Of a stretch of DNA of 64,000 nucleotides, positions 44,601 to 56,600 are shown piece after piece. The stretch comes from Serpula lacrymans var. lacrymans S7.9 (lineage: Eukaryota; Basidiomycota; Agaricomycetes; Boletales; Serpulaceae): positions 1,256,031 to 1,320,030 of the forward strand of contig NW_006763299.1 of NCBI RefSeq assembly GCF_000218685.1. The letters run 5' to 3'. Within the stretch, counting starts at the first letter, position 1. The number at the start of each line of letters is the position of its first letter. The notes below the pieces were generated by a model. The model saw only the letters and a list, made by a program, of their open reading frames with translations, did no database searches and was not told the DNA's origin. Position numbers and translations under genes: made by a program.

Positions 44601-45572
44601 ATGGCACCGCAGAAAAGGACTCCGAAACTTGGTCGAGCTCGCTGTGCCCCGCGGGCTCTCAGCCCATCGCAGCGCCCCCACAGCTCTTCTTACCCTCCAC
44701 CGATCCCATACCCTCCTGTCCAAACCACTCAGTTCCTAAGAAATCAAACCACCACACCCCCCATGTCACTCAGCCGAGCCCAATCGTCGGACTCCTCAAA
44801 ATCGAGGACCACTCGCAGCAATGCTGACGCCAGCACCCAAGCAAGTTCAACCTTTCAACAGACCAAAGATCGACCGTACAATGACGCCTTCACAGCTGCA
44901 TCATACCTAGCAAAAAGAGACTCAATAGTGTCCGGTGAGGAGATCACGATCTCAACTCTATCTACTACACTCGGTCACATCGTACAGGGCCCAGGCATCC
45001 AATTACAGACTTCACAAGCCATCAGAGCTGTAGCGCTGATCCTAAAAGATCTCAATCAATCCAACACAATAAGACAACTAATCGACACCTTCACCACCAA
45101 CATACAACCAATCGCCATACAAGCTGCGGTCAGCGAACTATCCCCCAGCATAGCCAAAGTCTTTGTGTCGGTCGAAAAACTCGAGACTACAGCTAAGTGC
45201 CCAGCTGACACTCCCTGTTCGCTCACCCCGCCTCCCACAGAACACGGGCTACAAATTACCATAGACTTCCCACACGCCAACACACAAACGGTCGAAAAGC
45301 TAACAGAAAATTTGACAAAGTTGGAATCACAAATCAAGGCCTCACTTCCTTCCTTTTCAAGTTCCAATGTTCAAACGCTCAGAACCGTAGTACTTCCGAA
45401 CTCGCATGCTCGCACTGGCATCAAGGCAGGTACGACCTCTCCTCCAACTACATACGCACTGGTATCCGACCATCTCTTACAGTTATTATCCACGTTCGTC
45501 TCCCAATTCGGAGGTCATCGTTCGTATTCGGCGACAAACAACCGCGCCTCGACTCGCAGCAATTTCCAGTGA
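44601..45572 (+). CDS. Hypothetical protein, possibly retroelement-derived
   Basis: Open frame of 323 codons. The N-terminus is basic and proline-rich (K-R-T-P-K-L-G-R-A-R). A helical middle part contains I-S-T-L-S-T-T-L-G-H-I and V-A-L-I-L-K-D-L. A Ser/Thr-rich C-terminal part follows. It resembles the general layout of non-LTR retrotransposon ORF1-like proteins seen in basidiomycetes, but I recognise no zinc knuckle or other decisive motif, so this is weak. The 3' portion is related to decayed sequence at 34290-34640. It may be a remnant that has stayed open by chance. Confidence 0.35.
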   Translation: MAPQKRTPKLGRARCAPRALSPSQRPHSSSYPPPIPYPPVQTTQFLRNQTTTPPMSLSRAQSSDSSKSRTTRSNADASTQASSTFQQTKDRPYNDAFTAASYLAKRDSIVSGEEITISTLSTTLGHIVQGPGIQLQTSQAIRAVALILKDLNQSNTIRQLIDTFTTNIQPIAIQAAVSELSPSIAKVFVSVEKLETTAKCPADTPCSLTPPPTEHGLQITIDFPHANTQTVEKLTENLTKLESQIKASLPSFSSSNVQTLRTVVLPNSHARTGIKAGTTSPPTTYALVSDHLLQLLSTFVSQFGGHRSYSATNNRASTRSNFQ

Positions 45573-46269
45573 GGTCTGCTAGGGCTTAGGATCCGAATTT
45601 CACACATTTCTCTCGTAGCAAGCCTTTCAACTAACTCAGCCCAGCGCGCTCATCTACTTATTCACCCCTCCCGGGGGTCGGATGGAACTCTTGCTCGGAA
45701 CATGCACCCTGAGAGCTCTGGCGATTCTAAGCCGCTGACCACAAATGGCGTGGCGCGTGCTAAATTCGACTGAAAGTCATAACGCGATAGTTTGCCATGG
45801 TGTCCCGAGTGCATCCCAGAGGCAGACCGTTGTCACCGTTCTCAAGCTAGTACCTCCCATTTCGGATATTGCCCAGAATCATCACCAATGGAACGCGGTC
45901 TTTCGAGAATCGGCGTATCTGATAATCTTGCAATGTTCGAATCCTTTAATCAATTTGTTCTGTAGCGAGTTCTTCAATCGTGCTCGTGCATCATGCAACT
46001 CACATTGTGTCGGCTCAAATGCAACCTCGCAGCTAATGTACTAAATTGGAGAAATAATGATCATCAAATCTAATTCGCATATACAAGGTAGCACAATATG
46101 TCTTTTGTGTTTACAAAATTTCAAAGCTATGGGGCAAAAAATGCGAGAGGGAATGAGCAAGTTATCTAAGAGTAAGAAGAGGAACGGTGTTATAGTTAGG
46201 AAAAGGAGTGGTGAGCTGCTGTACATTGCAAAAGTGGAACATCAGAATGAGAATCCTGTGTACCTAGTC
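45573..46269. other. Intergenic, degraded repeat-related sequence
   Basis: About 700 bp, related to 34500-34640 and 39680-40060 in the other block. No intact gene. Confidence 0.45.
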
Positions 46270-47296
46270 TTAGGTCTCCCCCTCAATCGCTACCATGCGC
46301 TGACCCGCCAACTTAGCCACAAGCCGAGCTTCCGAATTGAATCTCTCATCCCCAGCGACAAACGCCAACTGGTCCTTCCACATCCCCCATCTCTCCATAC
46401 TCCACATCGTCCTAGGACCATCCACCTTGTCCACCTTTTTGCATTGCTCGTACACGAACCGACCCTCGTCTGGCCATATAATCCACTGCGCCCCCGCAAT
46501 CACATCTCCGCTCACTCGGTTCGGTCCGCCGATTTTGCGCTTCTCCAAGTCAGGATAGTTGTTGCTGGAGGGTAGAATGTCACCCAGGGCACAGAGAAAG
46601 CCACAGTCTATGAGGCCTGAGGTGGTAATGCGCGCGATGGCAGATTGCCAGTTGCGCCAGCGAAGCTGAGTTTCGCTCCCTGGAGTCTCGATGTCAGAAT
46701 AGGGGTACGAATACTCTGTTTTGCCAAAAATAATGAAATTGGTCAGCATGGTTACCCACCGTCGACGAACAAAGAAAATACGCACCATATGCTTCCCTGC
46801 GGAACACTTCAGCCAAGGCCATCCAGTTTCCCCCAAATGGCCACAATGTAGTCATCTCATAATGATCATTGCGGTCTTCTGCAGGAACGCCTTCGGGGAC
46901 TTGGTGCTCCGGCATCGCTCTCAGCGCCTCAAGAAACTGGATGATCCTGTCTTGTCCGGGATGATGCGGCGGAAAGGCCGAACACAGCTTGGCGATCGAC
47001 GGAAAGACCAGCTCGATGTTGCCGCTGGGATTGGGCGCGATGGCGCGCATGCTAACGATACCCCGCTCTTCATCTTCAGACGTCAGGTTCCTTGGATCAG
47101 GCCGCTTCATGAGCTCTTTGAGTCGCGTGTTGGCTTCGTCGACGACCCAGGCGTCAAAGGCAGCAGCGGCCTCGGACGGTGTGACATTGCCATTCATCAA
47201 TGCGAAGAGTCTTTTCTTGTAGAGCACGTCTTCTTCGTCATCGTCGTCTCTGAACAACTGCAGATCTAGGGGCTCATCCGAGTATTGCAAAGCCAT
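46270..47296 (-). CDS. DUF3632-type fungal protein
   Basis: Two exons, 47296-46786 and 46715-46270, join in phase to give about 318 aa. The C-terminal half has W-I-I-W-P-D-E-G-R-F-V-Y-E-Q-C, M-W-S-M-E-R-W-G-M-W-K-D-Q and F-V-A-G-D-E-R-F. I recognise this pattern as the fungal family of unknown function DUF3632, whose members end with an FVAGDERF-like motif. The N-terminal half is largely helical with a F-D-A-W-V segment. No catalytic motif is visible, so no function is proposed. An upstream GTG-started extension exists, but 47296 is the first ATG. The gene sits inside the second paralogous block and has no counterpart in the degraded copy. Confidence 0.8.
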
Positions 47297-48285
47297 TTGG
47301 ATTTTTGTGCGTGCTGGTCGGTGTTTGGGATGCAGGATGCGGGAGACTTGTATACTTTGTGGACGCTCCCAAAGCCCCACTCTTTCTCAGAATATTGATG
47401 CCAAGCTGCACGTGAGCTTGGGCGGCAATCGTGTTCAACGAAAGCTTTCAAAAGACAATCACTTTCCTGTGCTAGCGGAGATTTCCCCATCAGAGTCTGT
47501 CAATGAAACCGTTTCAGCAAAGAGTGGAAGCCCCATGACACTTTGCCAGCATCGCCGTTCGTCGTTCTCGCTTCTTCTGCCTGGACCCATGGTGAGACTT
47601 CACCGCGAATCCACATGACTCCACCCCAGAGGTTCTCCACCGACATCATCGCTCTTTTGATGAAGAGGTCTTTACAACATCATACAACTAACTTCGGAGG
47701 ACTGATTACGGCCAGTGGTCTAATGTTTCGTATGTAGCGGTAATGAGGTTTCATAACAGCAGTACCGTGACTACTCTAAGAAAAAGAAAGAACTTTCACC
47801 ACTACATCGGTGGGTACCCCACAGGTTTTCATCAGCTCTCGTTCTCATTCCATATCAGATGCAACGACGAGAAGACACTCTCGCTGATGTACATTGATCA
47901 GCTCGAAACCACTCCCAGCGGCCTCGAAGCTTGACAATCACGAGATTCTCCAGCGTTGCCACCCGGTTTACACTGCAGCGCTCCTACTCCATCAAGCACT
48001 GCATGCATTTGTATTAGACCACGTTTGACATGTTATGCGTCGGCGGATCAGAGAAGGTGCACCACTACTCTATTGTGACGTTGGTTTCCATTCCAGCGCT
48101 CTAACGCGGTTGAGAAATTCTAACGCTCAACTCGGTTGATGAGATAAGTGGTATCACGAGCTAACAATGTTGCAACAATTCGTTCAATCTCTGCGTCCCT
48201 ATCATTCGTCGAGGTATATAAACCAGATGTTTTCGCAGTCCAAAATTTATCATTCTCCAACACCACTCCTACAGAGACATTCAAC
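47297..48285. other. Intergenic, promoter of RNase gene
   Basis: About 990 bp. From about 47510 it aligns with 40070-41298 of the degraded block. A TATAAA-type box (GGTATATAAACC) at about 48211-48222 lies about 65 bp before the RNase start and is conserved in the pseudogene copy (41225-41236). Confidence 0.6.
48211..48222 (+). promoter_or_regulatory. TATA box of secreted RNase gene
   Basis: GGTATATAAACC about 65 bp upstream of the ATG at 48286. The same 12 bases and spacing occur before the pseudogene copy at 41299. Confidence 0.7.
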
Positions 48286-48872
48286 ATGCACTTCACCAAA
48301 GCTTTGCTCGCCCTTGCGCTCGTTGCAGCACCCGTCTTTGCAACTCCTACTGCTATCGTCAAAGACAGCGTCGAAGCCAGAGCCCCTCTAGAGGCTCGTG
48401 ATGTCAGTGTTCTTCTTTGTCCCTGTGTCGTTTGTAGACAGGACTTTCAGGCAGACAGCTAACCTTACCTTCGATCTCACAGACCTATGTCACTTGCAAC
48501 CCCAAAACGAACACCTCTCCCACCAAGTCTTTCAAAGTTGACGTCAACAACGCGCAGAGTCAGGCCAAAAGCGCCGGCTTCGTAGCCGGTAAAAGTGGAG
48601 ACCCTCACGGGTACAACAGCGGCGATGGCATCAAGTGGGGTTCCAACAACTGCGACAACGGCAAGAACCCGCTGTTCGAGTACCCTGTCTTCTGGGTGGG
48701 TGCCAAGCAGAAGGAATGGCAGAAGGACACCAAGACTAGTGGTCAGGAAAAGACTCCGATTCGCGTCGTGTACGCCAACGTGAATGGCGGTATCTACTAC
48801 TGCGGTGTCATGACCCATAGCGAGGTAGACAAAAATTACCAGGGCAAGGCGTTCTTCGAGAAATGCAGTTAA
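48286..48872 (+). CDS. Secreted guanyl-specific ribonuclease, RNase T1 family
   Basis: Two exons, 48286-48402 and 48483-48872, give 168 aa. The N-terminus (M-H-F-T-K-A-L-L-A-L-A-L-V-A-A-P-V-F-A) is a clear signal peptide, followed by an acidic/basic linker ending E-A-R-D that could be a propeptide. The mature part has the fungal T1/U2/N1 pattern: D-P-H-G-Y (first catalytic His), L-F-E-Y-P-V-F (catalytic Glu), P-I-R-V-V-Y (catalytic Arg), and C-G-V-M-T-H (second His). Cysteines flank the domain (V-T-C near the start, F-E-K-C at the end), as expected for the T1 disulfide. It would be an extracellular RNA-cleaving enzyme. Ribotoxins share this fold, but the basic loops that define them are not evident, so I call it a plain RNase. 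A broken paralogue lies at 41299. Confidence 0.82.
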
Positions 48873-49322
48873 GTGCAGATCCACGGCCTGTGACATGGAA
48901 TGGTGAGTATAAAGATAGTGATAGTGTGCTCACTTACCAAGACGCGTTTCCACAGAGCTGGGTGTTAGGAAGAGTCGGTTTTTGGCTGTTTTTTGGCGAC
49001 AAAGTCCTTCAAGCAGGCGAGAACACACTGTACTTCGCAGCATCGGCCTGTATTAGTTTGGATGTGTTCTGTGACAAAAGTGGACTCCTACTATCATTCA
49101 ACTTCTGCGTCATCGGGTAGAATCAGTACTCATTATTTCTTTTCATCATTCCATTTTATATATATACAAACTCTCGTTTACTGTGCTTTCGAGTAACGTA
49201 TTAACTTATATTGCTGGTGAATCTTTAATTATACTTTGTCTCGAATACAGACAATGACCTATAGCCCAGGGGCCTATCCCGAAGTCGACTGTAGAAACGA
49301 TTATTTGTTGCAAAACTAAGGA
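48873..49322. other. RNase 3' flank
   Basis: About 450 bp, aligned with 42699-42960 in the degraded block up to about 49135, which marks the right end of the duplicated block. No gene seen. Confidence 0.5.
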
Positions 49323-49462
49323 TGGCCAACGTGGGGATCGAACCCAAGACCTTCGCGTATGACACAAGGCCAGCGATCAGACCACCATGCAAATGCATGG
49401 TGGTCTGATCCATTGTGCCTAGGTTATTAGCACGACGCTCTAACCAACTGAGCTAGTCGGCC
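49323..49462 (-). tRNA. tRNA-Ile (AAU anticodon) with 66-nt intron
   Basis: 5' half 49462-49425 and 3' half 49358-49323 give a 74-nt mature tRNA with a paired 7-bp acceptor stem (GGCCGAC / GTTGGCC), a D stem GCTC/GAGC, an anticodon stem TCGTG/CGCGA and the loop CTAATAA with AAT as anticodon. The T loop is TTCGATC. One T-stem end pair is a mismatch. The intron (49424-49359) lies in the normal position after base 37. It contains a perfect 17-bp hairpin (49375-49391 with 49394-49410) with only two unpaired bases. It lies just outside the right end of the duplicated block. Confidence 0.88.
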
Positions 49463-50652
49463 ATAGGCCGCTTTGTGATACCTAACTTTGCTTGACGCAC
49501 AACACCGCTGAGTTGGCCACTTTGGTCACTTGTGTCGACCATGAGCGAACTTGAAATCTTTGAGCATCTACCTGTATGGTTTTTTTTATCGAGATGGGTT
49601 CATGCGATGAAGTAGAGAAAAGTGAGCTTGTATTCATATTTTCATTGGCATTTTAACATTAACACAGGTGCAGTTCACCACTGAGTAGAAGCACGAGTCT
49701 ACCAGAGGGCCCATTTAAATTTATCCAGCGAATTGGTCCTACTGTCATCGCCCCGGGCCATTCTCTGGGAGCCATAGCCAGAAAGGATGAGGATGTTTTC
49801 AACACTGTACTACTTACCTTTCAGTGGCTCTAGCAGTGCTTGTCCTGCCACGGGGTCATACTTTACCTACCAGCCAGTAAAGCCATACAACACAGTCTAA
49901 TTGAACAATGTACCGTGAACGTGAAGACAAGACCACGTATAACCCGCAAAGACGGTACCGTCTGTGTAATTCCCATGGTCAACTTGAAAGCCCTTGACAC
50001 ACTGACGTGCTTCTGGGTCATAAAGCTGTGTGGGCTGATATGACGGAGGACTCCAATTTTTAGCGGTGAGTATTTAGGTTTTTATTCACGTAAGTCAATG
50101 TACAAACGATTCGACCAGTAATTGGGACATAGTAATGATATATCAAATGTTCCATCCGGAGCGAGGTATGCAGGGACCTGCATGAGCGTGCGATAAGGAC
50201 ATATCAGAGTAGACTTAATTCCAAGGTATAGCAATGTGGAATTAGTGAGATGCTATGTTCAGCCTTCAAGCCTCAGTCTTGAGCGGATCCAGCAAAGCCT
50301 ATTGTGGATTCACACTCAGCATCTTTGTGGTTCATTGCCACTGGTATCAGACTAATAGTAACAGACCCAAACCAAGATGCTCTCAAAAGATGTTCTCCGA
50401 AAGGTTAGTCTGAGTATGTTCTATGTTCAGCCATGAGTAGTAACCGAAACGTCATGATTACGCTGAAGATGACGAACACAATGGATATTCAATATTCAAT
50501 ATACGTATCGGCGCTGATGGTGTCCTAGGCTGTGTGCGTCAGCCCATCAATATGTACAGTTGTAGGGCCTTCAAATTTCAAACCGGAAAAGTAAAATATA
50601 CTATTAATACCTATCAATACAATAAAAGTGATCCTAGTTGTGAACCTAAGCT
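49463..50652. other. Intergenic with RPB7 5'-end relic
   Basis: About 1.2 kb, AT-rich. The segment around 49510-49595 is related to the RPB7 promoter and first exon at 57945-58015 (shared GCCACTTTGGTC, AATCTTTGAGCATC and an ATG-TTTTTT-ATCG stretch) but is not coding. The small frame 49840-50043 has no recognisable domain. Confidence 0.5.
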
Positions 50653-53600
50653 TTATTGAGACAAATGTGCTACCATGCACGCTGCCACATGTTCATCATA
50701 TGTCACATACTGTACGTTACCCTTCCCCCAGTCAGAGCCTAAGTTGAAAGCTTTCAAATAATCCTCCATTTCTAGAAAAACAACCTCGCCAGTCTTCAAT
50801 TCAAGAATCAACCCACGAAGATTACTGCCCATTCTTGCCCAGAGACGCTCCACGGTCTCAGGAAAATAAAGCAAGTTTTTTCTTTTGTCTTCGAACCATG
50901 GAGACACCTGGCGCCATGGCTGAACCATAGTGTGGACTGGGGGAATAGTGTCGACGACGTGCATCGAAGTGTATGGTTCAGCTATATGCCCAATAACTGT
51001 ATTTCCCGTATCGAACGATATCAGGATGCGTGCAGAATCCTTTGAAATGGACAATGATGTGATTTCCAGATTACCGTCAATTTCGTGTTTGCAAAGAATA
51101 GCACCAGTCAAGGCATCATAAAAAGTAACTTTCTGGTCATATGGAATGGAAGATGCGATGTATTTTCCATCCGGTGAGAAAGCGACAAGAGGCTCTCCGC
51201 GATAGGATCGGCCGAGCTGGGTTAGAAGTTTTTGGTGATTCTCGATATCCCAGAGTTCTGCACTGGTTCCTTTCGATAGTAACATTCGAGTGCCGTCGGG
51301 AGAGATGACTGCGAAAGTTTCGCCACGATCATTATCATCAACATTCATGCCATCGTAGACGCACAACTGATTCTCCATCAGTGCATCCCAGACCTTGAAG
51401 CCTCGTTTAGACGTTGATATCACCTGACCGCTGTTTGGATTCAAACATATATGACAACTTGAATCAAGATCAAGAGAATGCCTAGCTATAATTTGATTCT
51501 TCATTATATCCAGCATGAAGACCACTGTACTGTTATTGACCGAATTCTTCTCTTGCGCACAGTACAAGAGACGCTTTGCATCTGGTGATATTTCGATGGA
51601 TGTGATTGAAATACTCTCTAGATTTTTATGCTGACAGATAGTGGACCCTGGTACCAGTGTGTCCCAGACCCATATACCCTTGGCAACAACACAAGCCAGC
51701 ATTGAACCGTCTGCCGATAACACTGGCAAGGTAAGAGGTTTACCGCGTAATCTGGCAAAAACATAGCTTGAGCTGTTTGTTAAGTCGTAGAGGGTGAGAG
51801 TATATTCTTTGTGAGCATTTGCCAGAAGTGATCCATCATGAGACATCGCTTGGATCCCTCCCGCGCATCCTATGTGGTACTGAGGTACAAACGAGTATAG
51901 AGCTTGAGTTTTACACACCTTCGATGGTGCTGCCCTAGATAGTGTCATCTACTTCGATTATTGACGTCACTTTGTGGGTTTGTGTAGTACCTATCAGCTG
52001 GGTTTCATCAGGCGAAAATTCAACAGATATACTGTTTTGATCGACAGACGCACGACAGGATGACATCAATTTTCCAATCGATCCTTCAAGGAGATTGACC
52101 TGGCGAGAGGGTGAGTCAGACCCGCCAACGATAGCGGCAACTTTTTCTCCATGAGAAGAGAATGCCATGTTCCATATATCGCGGTACCCGGATGCTTCCC
52201 AGATTAGTACCCCTTGGGTTGTATCTGACATACTGACATATCCGCCTTCTGTTCCAATTAGAATGTACTTTCCAGCGAACGATAGGCAGAGTATTGTTAT
52301 TGTACCAAGAGAGTTCTTCAGTATCTGCCGGACGGGGTTGGTATTGGTTGGAGCGGTATGCCTGATGTCCACAATATCGAGTTCAGATATGGTGACAAAA
52401 GGTGATGCGTTACGGGCAAACGCTGCATCGGTGACCTGAGGCTGGAGATCTATATGGCGTAGATATTGTCCTGTATGGCCATCACGCAAACAGCTGTGGC
52501 CATTGGTCGACACACACACAACGTGTTTTCCTTCTGGTGAGAATGATGCCCAGTGCTGCAAATCCCGGTAAGGACGATAACCAACGTAGCCAATGATGTG
52601 GCCAGAGGCTGCATCAAGCGTCTGAAAGGGGCCATGGTAATCACTGGCGACTTGATAGGTAACACGGGACTTGTCTGAGGAGAGAGCCAGCAATCTTACT
52701 ACACCAGATGAGTTGCAAGGTAGCGAGCATAGTTCACTTTCAGACCGGACATCCCATATACGGATTGTGCTGTCTTGTGAAGCAGTTATGCCATCGGCAG
52801 AAAAGGCGAGTGATGTGATGAGGCCACTGTGGCCCAAGTACGCTGGCTTCACAGAGGTTTCTTCAGCGAGGTTAAAACAAAGGAGGTCGTTGTTTAATGA
52901 TGCACAGACAAGTTGTTTACCACTTGGTGCAAAAGCGAACGGTGATCTGGCGCCAGGGAGCACGGTACACGACAGAGGGTTCCCGTCTAGATTGGAAAGT
53001 TCTACAATGTTGTCGGAGAAGGCAGCAGCGAACTGTCTCGACGTCGGGGAAAGGATAAGGGACGTCGCGTGGCGAGACGGTCGTGACTCTGATTCTAAGA
53101 GAACAGGATCCCAGATAGTGACATCATCGCTGCCAATTGCCACCAGTCGATTTCCTGAAGGGAGAATACAATACCTGACATCACCTAAAATACGATAATG
53201 TCCCAAAGAGGCTATCTGATGTCCGTTGGCGAGGTCAAATATCTTGATGACAATAGTAAAAATACTAGTATTCCAAGTCAACAGTCGACTCTCGTCAGCT
53301 GTGACTCTGACCAACTCGGCCATATCTGACATGACAACATCGCGCACTAGCGAACCTGAATCGGCGTCATAAAACCGAACATGACTTGGTTCGGTGGAAG
53401 GGGCCCAAACCAAAAGTTGTGCTCCGCTGTCTGTGAATGAGATTCGAGACTCTTTGTCTGCGATAAGAGGCCAGCTTGAAACCGTATCGCCGGACGACTT
53501 GATTATCCTTATAACTGGATTGCTGTCTGGTCCCAGCAGGAAGGCTACTCTCTGCTCGTCTAATGACACTTGCACCCTCCGAATGACCTGATTGGATACA

Positions 53601-56600
53601 TATTCTTCAATGGTGACTGGGTTTGACTTTACCTGAAAGACACGTAGACCTTCTTCATCATAATTGCGATTAGCAATCACAAAGGGACCTCGCAATTGGG
53701 TGTTCCCGCAGTTGCCCTGCCATTCGACTAACACCCTACCTGATTCAATGTCCCAGACACAGACTATTTCATCGCCGTACGAAGCAATAACCGTCCAACG
53801 ATTCACAAAAGACACCCGGCGCACAGGACCGCCGGTACCAGACCTTGAAAACGGGCCACCCTTCGCCTCAGAAGTATTGGCATCCCATACATAGATATAG
53901 CCTCTCATGTCCCCAGCACAGATCAAAGCTCCGTCTGGAGAATATTCAGCCAGACAGATGCATGGCTGACATCGTGACCTGTCAGGTCTCGGATTGGGGT
54001 ACAACTTTCGACATCCCAGATTTGTATCGTCCCATACCGAGACACAGAGGCTAAGCGTGTACAATCGGGCGAGATTGCTGCACACCGGTCATAACTCATT
54101 GGTAAAGTGATCAATTTTAGTGACTGCGCAGGACTAGAACATAATTTTGGTACGGCACGGAGTTCAGGAGCGAATGTTTTGTAAAGAGTGGTGTTTTGGG
54201 CAATGAAAGGGATACCGGAGAGATATATATGGGCGGCATGCTGCGTAACCGGTTCACGAAACTGCTGAAGAAACCGAACAGCGTCGTTGAGGAGGGGAAT
54301 GACGTTATCGGGGGGAGATTTAGAAACCTCCTGAATCCGCTGTCAGTACAGGATGACCACAAAGAAAAGGAAATCACGTACAGAAAATCATTTTTTGACC
54401 GCCGAGAGTACATGAAAAGTACTGTCAATGGCACCCTGCAGACTTTTCACTTCAATCAAGTGAAGCAGGTGGCTGAATAAGAAGCTCCTTGCTTGATCAT
54501 AAAGCCCATCACTATTTTCAATGATCCCCGACAGGTGCTCATGCCAATATTCAAAAGCATACCAGCCATCAGGCGACAAAAATTTCTTAAGGCGGCCGTC
54601 GAGATCATCGACCTCGGAATTATCCTTTGTCGCGTCTGCGATTCCACAAGGGTCACGCTTGAGGGTCCGTTGTAAGGTCTCCAGGCATCGGAACGCCAGA
54701 ATCCGATTATGAACGGATGCATCAACAAAGAAACGTGTATCTGTACAGCGTCCACGGTCTGTAAAGAAATCGGCCAAAGATGCGTGAAGCAGTCGGACAG
54801 TATCCCCCTCAGCACGCAGCATGGAACTGAGGGATGAGACAAGCCCACTAGATGTCGATATTTTGATCACAGATCCATCTGGGAGCTTTAGCGGGTCTTT
54901 AGCTGTGGCGGGACACAAACCCAGGAGAGAGTCTAGCTGTGCGCATGTCAATGGCGTTTTTGCAACCACCACTGAACCCATGATATACTGAAAGTAGTTC
55001 AGTCCCTCTGCGGCGGGCAAGTCATTCAACTTGCGTCGCAAGATATCAAGATAGAGTCTGTCTGTCGTGTTTTCTGGCTTTCCTGGGAACCATCTCTCGC
55101 CAGAAAGCATGTCATCAAGACCAACAATGGGATCTGGACTGGTCCTAATGTATTCACAAGCCACTTAAACCCATATGAACAAACCATCAGCACGATGCTG
55201 CAGCTTATCTTTCTCGTCCTGCGAGGGCCAGTCTGGACGAGAACGAAGATATGGATGACGTCGATGAACTTCTCGCATTTGATTCTCAATGTATGCCATA
55301 ATATCCTGTTGTGTCCCCTCTGTTCCACCGATACTTTTTGAAAGGTTTGTTGGTGTTGACTCGAGTTGAACGCGTATATCGTCCTCGTATCGACTGACAA
55401 AAAGAACTTTGACAAATGAAGGTAGGTGCGGCAATCCCTGTGACCAGGCATTGAGGAATGCTTCGCGAGTGCTTTCGTCACCGCATTCGTCTAATGCGTC
55501 GATGACAATGACGACGGGACCAGAGAAACTGAGCCCTTTCATGGGCGCTATGATATACTTCTGTAGCTGAGCATGTAGAGGCTGCAGATTGATATTTCCA
55601 GAAGTGCAGATAGCGCTCCAGAGAAGTTGCCTGAAATGAGTGCTGAAAAAAGCGAGTTGGTACGCAAGGTTCCCGATCATGAAATCAGGTATGTTTCGGC
55701 CGGAGATATCGCGCTTGAAGGAGAAGCTCGCCCCCAGGCGCCCAAGGTTTTTGCATCTGCCAACAATGGTGTTGGCAACTGTGGACTTACCAGAACCTGC
55801 AGGACCGTGCAACCAGAAATATTGAGGTCTTCTCGGATCATCCACCCATTCCATAATCTCGTCCAAAAGTGACACCCGTGTGTTCGCCAAACAAGCTTGG
55901 TTCTCGTCGCATTCCATAACTGTTCGGATATCACCAAGCAAGCCTTGTATCATTTGATGTTGATCTGCAAATAACAAGAATGAGTGGGAGTATCGTGTCG
56001 GGAGGGTAATAAGTATACCCATTTCTTTGATATTTTGCAATGCCTCGCCAACTTCGACTAGTCCCTCACGTACCTCACGGAAGACTTTGAGTTTCGACAA
56101 CGACGATCTAATTTTGAATTGCTCTTTCAGTTGCTGAAACGCAGCCACATATTGTGAGATGGCTTCGCCACTTTCTGAACTTGATGTATCTCGCAATGCA
56201 CGCTCTGAATGTAAAGCCACCAAAGTCAAGATCTGGTATTAGACAATAATTAAGTCACTGACTGCAAAATCCACTCCCAGCGTACTCCTGAATAAACAAA
56301 GCACAATCATGGATCTGTTTCAACATGTTCGAAACGATGGGACGTTGTATTTCGTCAATGACAGGTTCGGCAGCGTCCAAGAAGTCGAGCATATCTGACG
56401 CAGTTGACCACAGGCCTTGGATCTTTTGATCGCGATTGAGCTGAGCTACTAAAGACTGAAATGAGCGGCTACGTCAGTTGCATGTACCATCGAGGTGGAT
56501 GGAACCTGCCTTCGGGATCAGGCCTAGAATACTCCATGCAGCTTTTGCGTACGGATGAATCTATACAAAACTGCACGGTGATTTAGAGGGAAAAAATATC

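Noticed and set aside
48286..48872. Calling the secreted RNase a ribotoxin
   Set aside because: The T1-family catalytic residues are visible but I cannot see the specific basic loop features that define ribotoxins, so the plain RNase call is safer.
51931..51950. An 18-nt GT...AG stretch as an intron between the two WD40 frames
   Set aside because: Too short for a spliceosomal intron and a multiple of three, so it would not repair the frame. A frameshift is the simpler reading.
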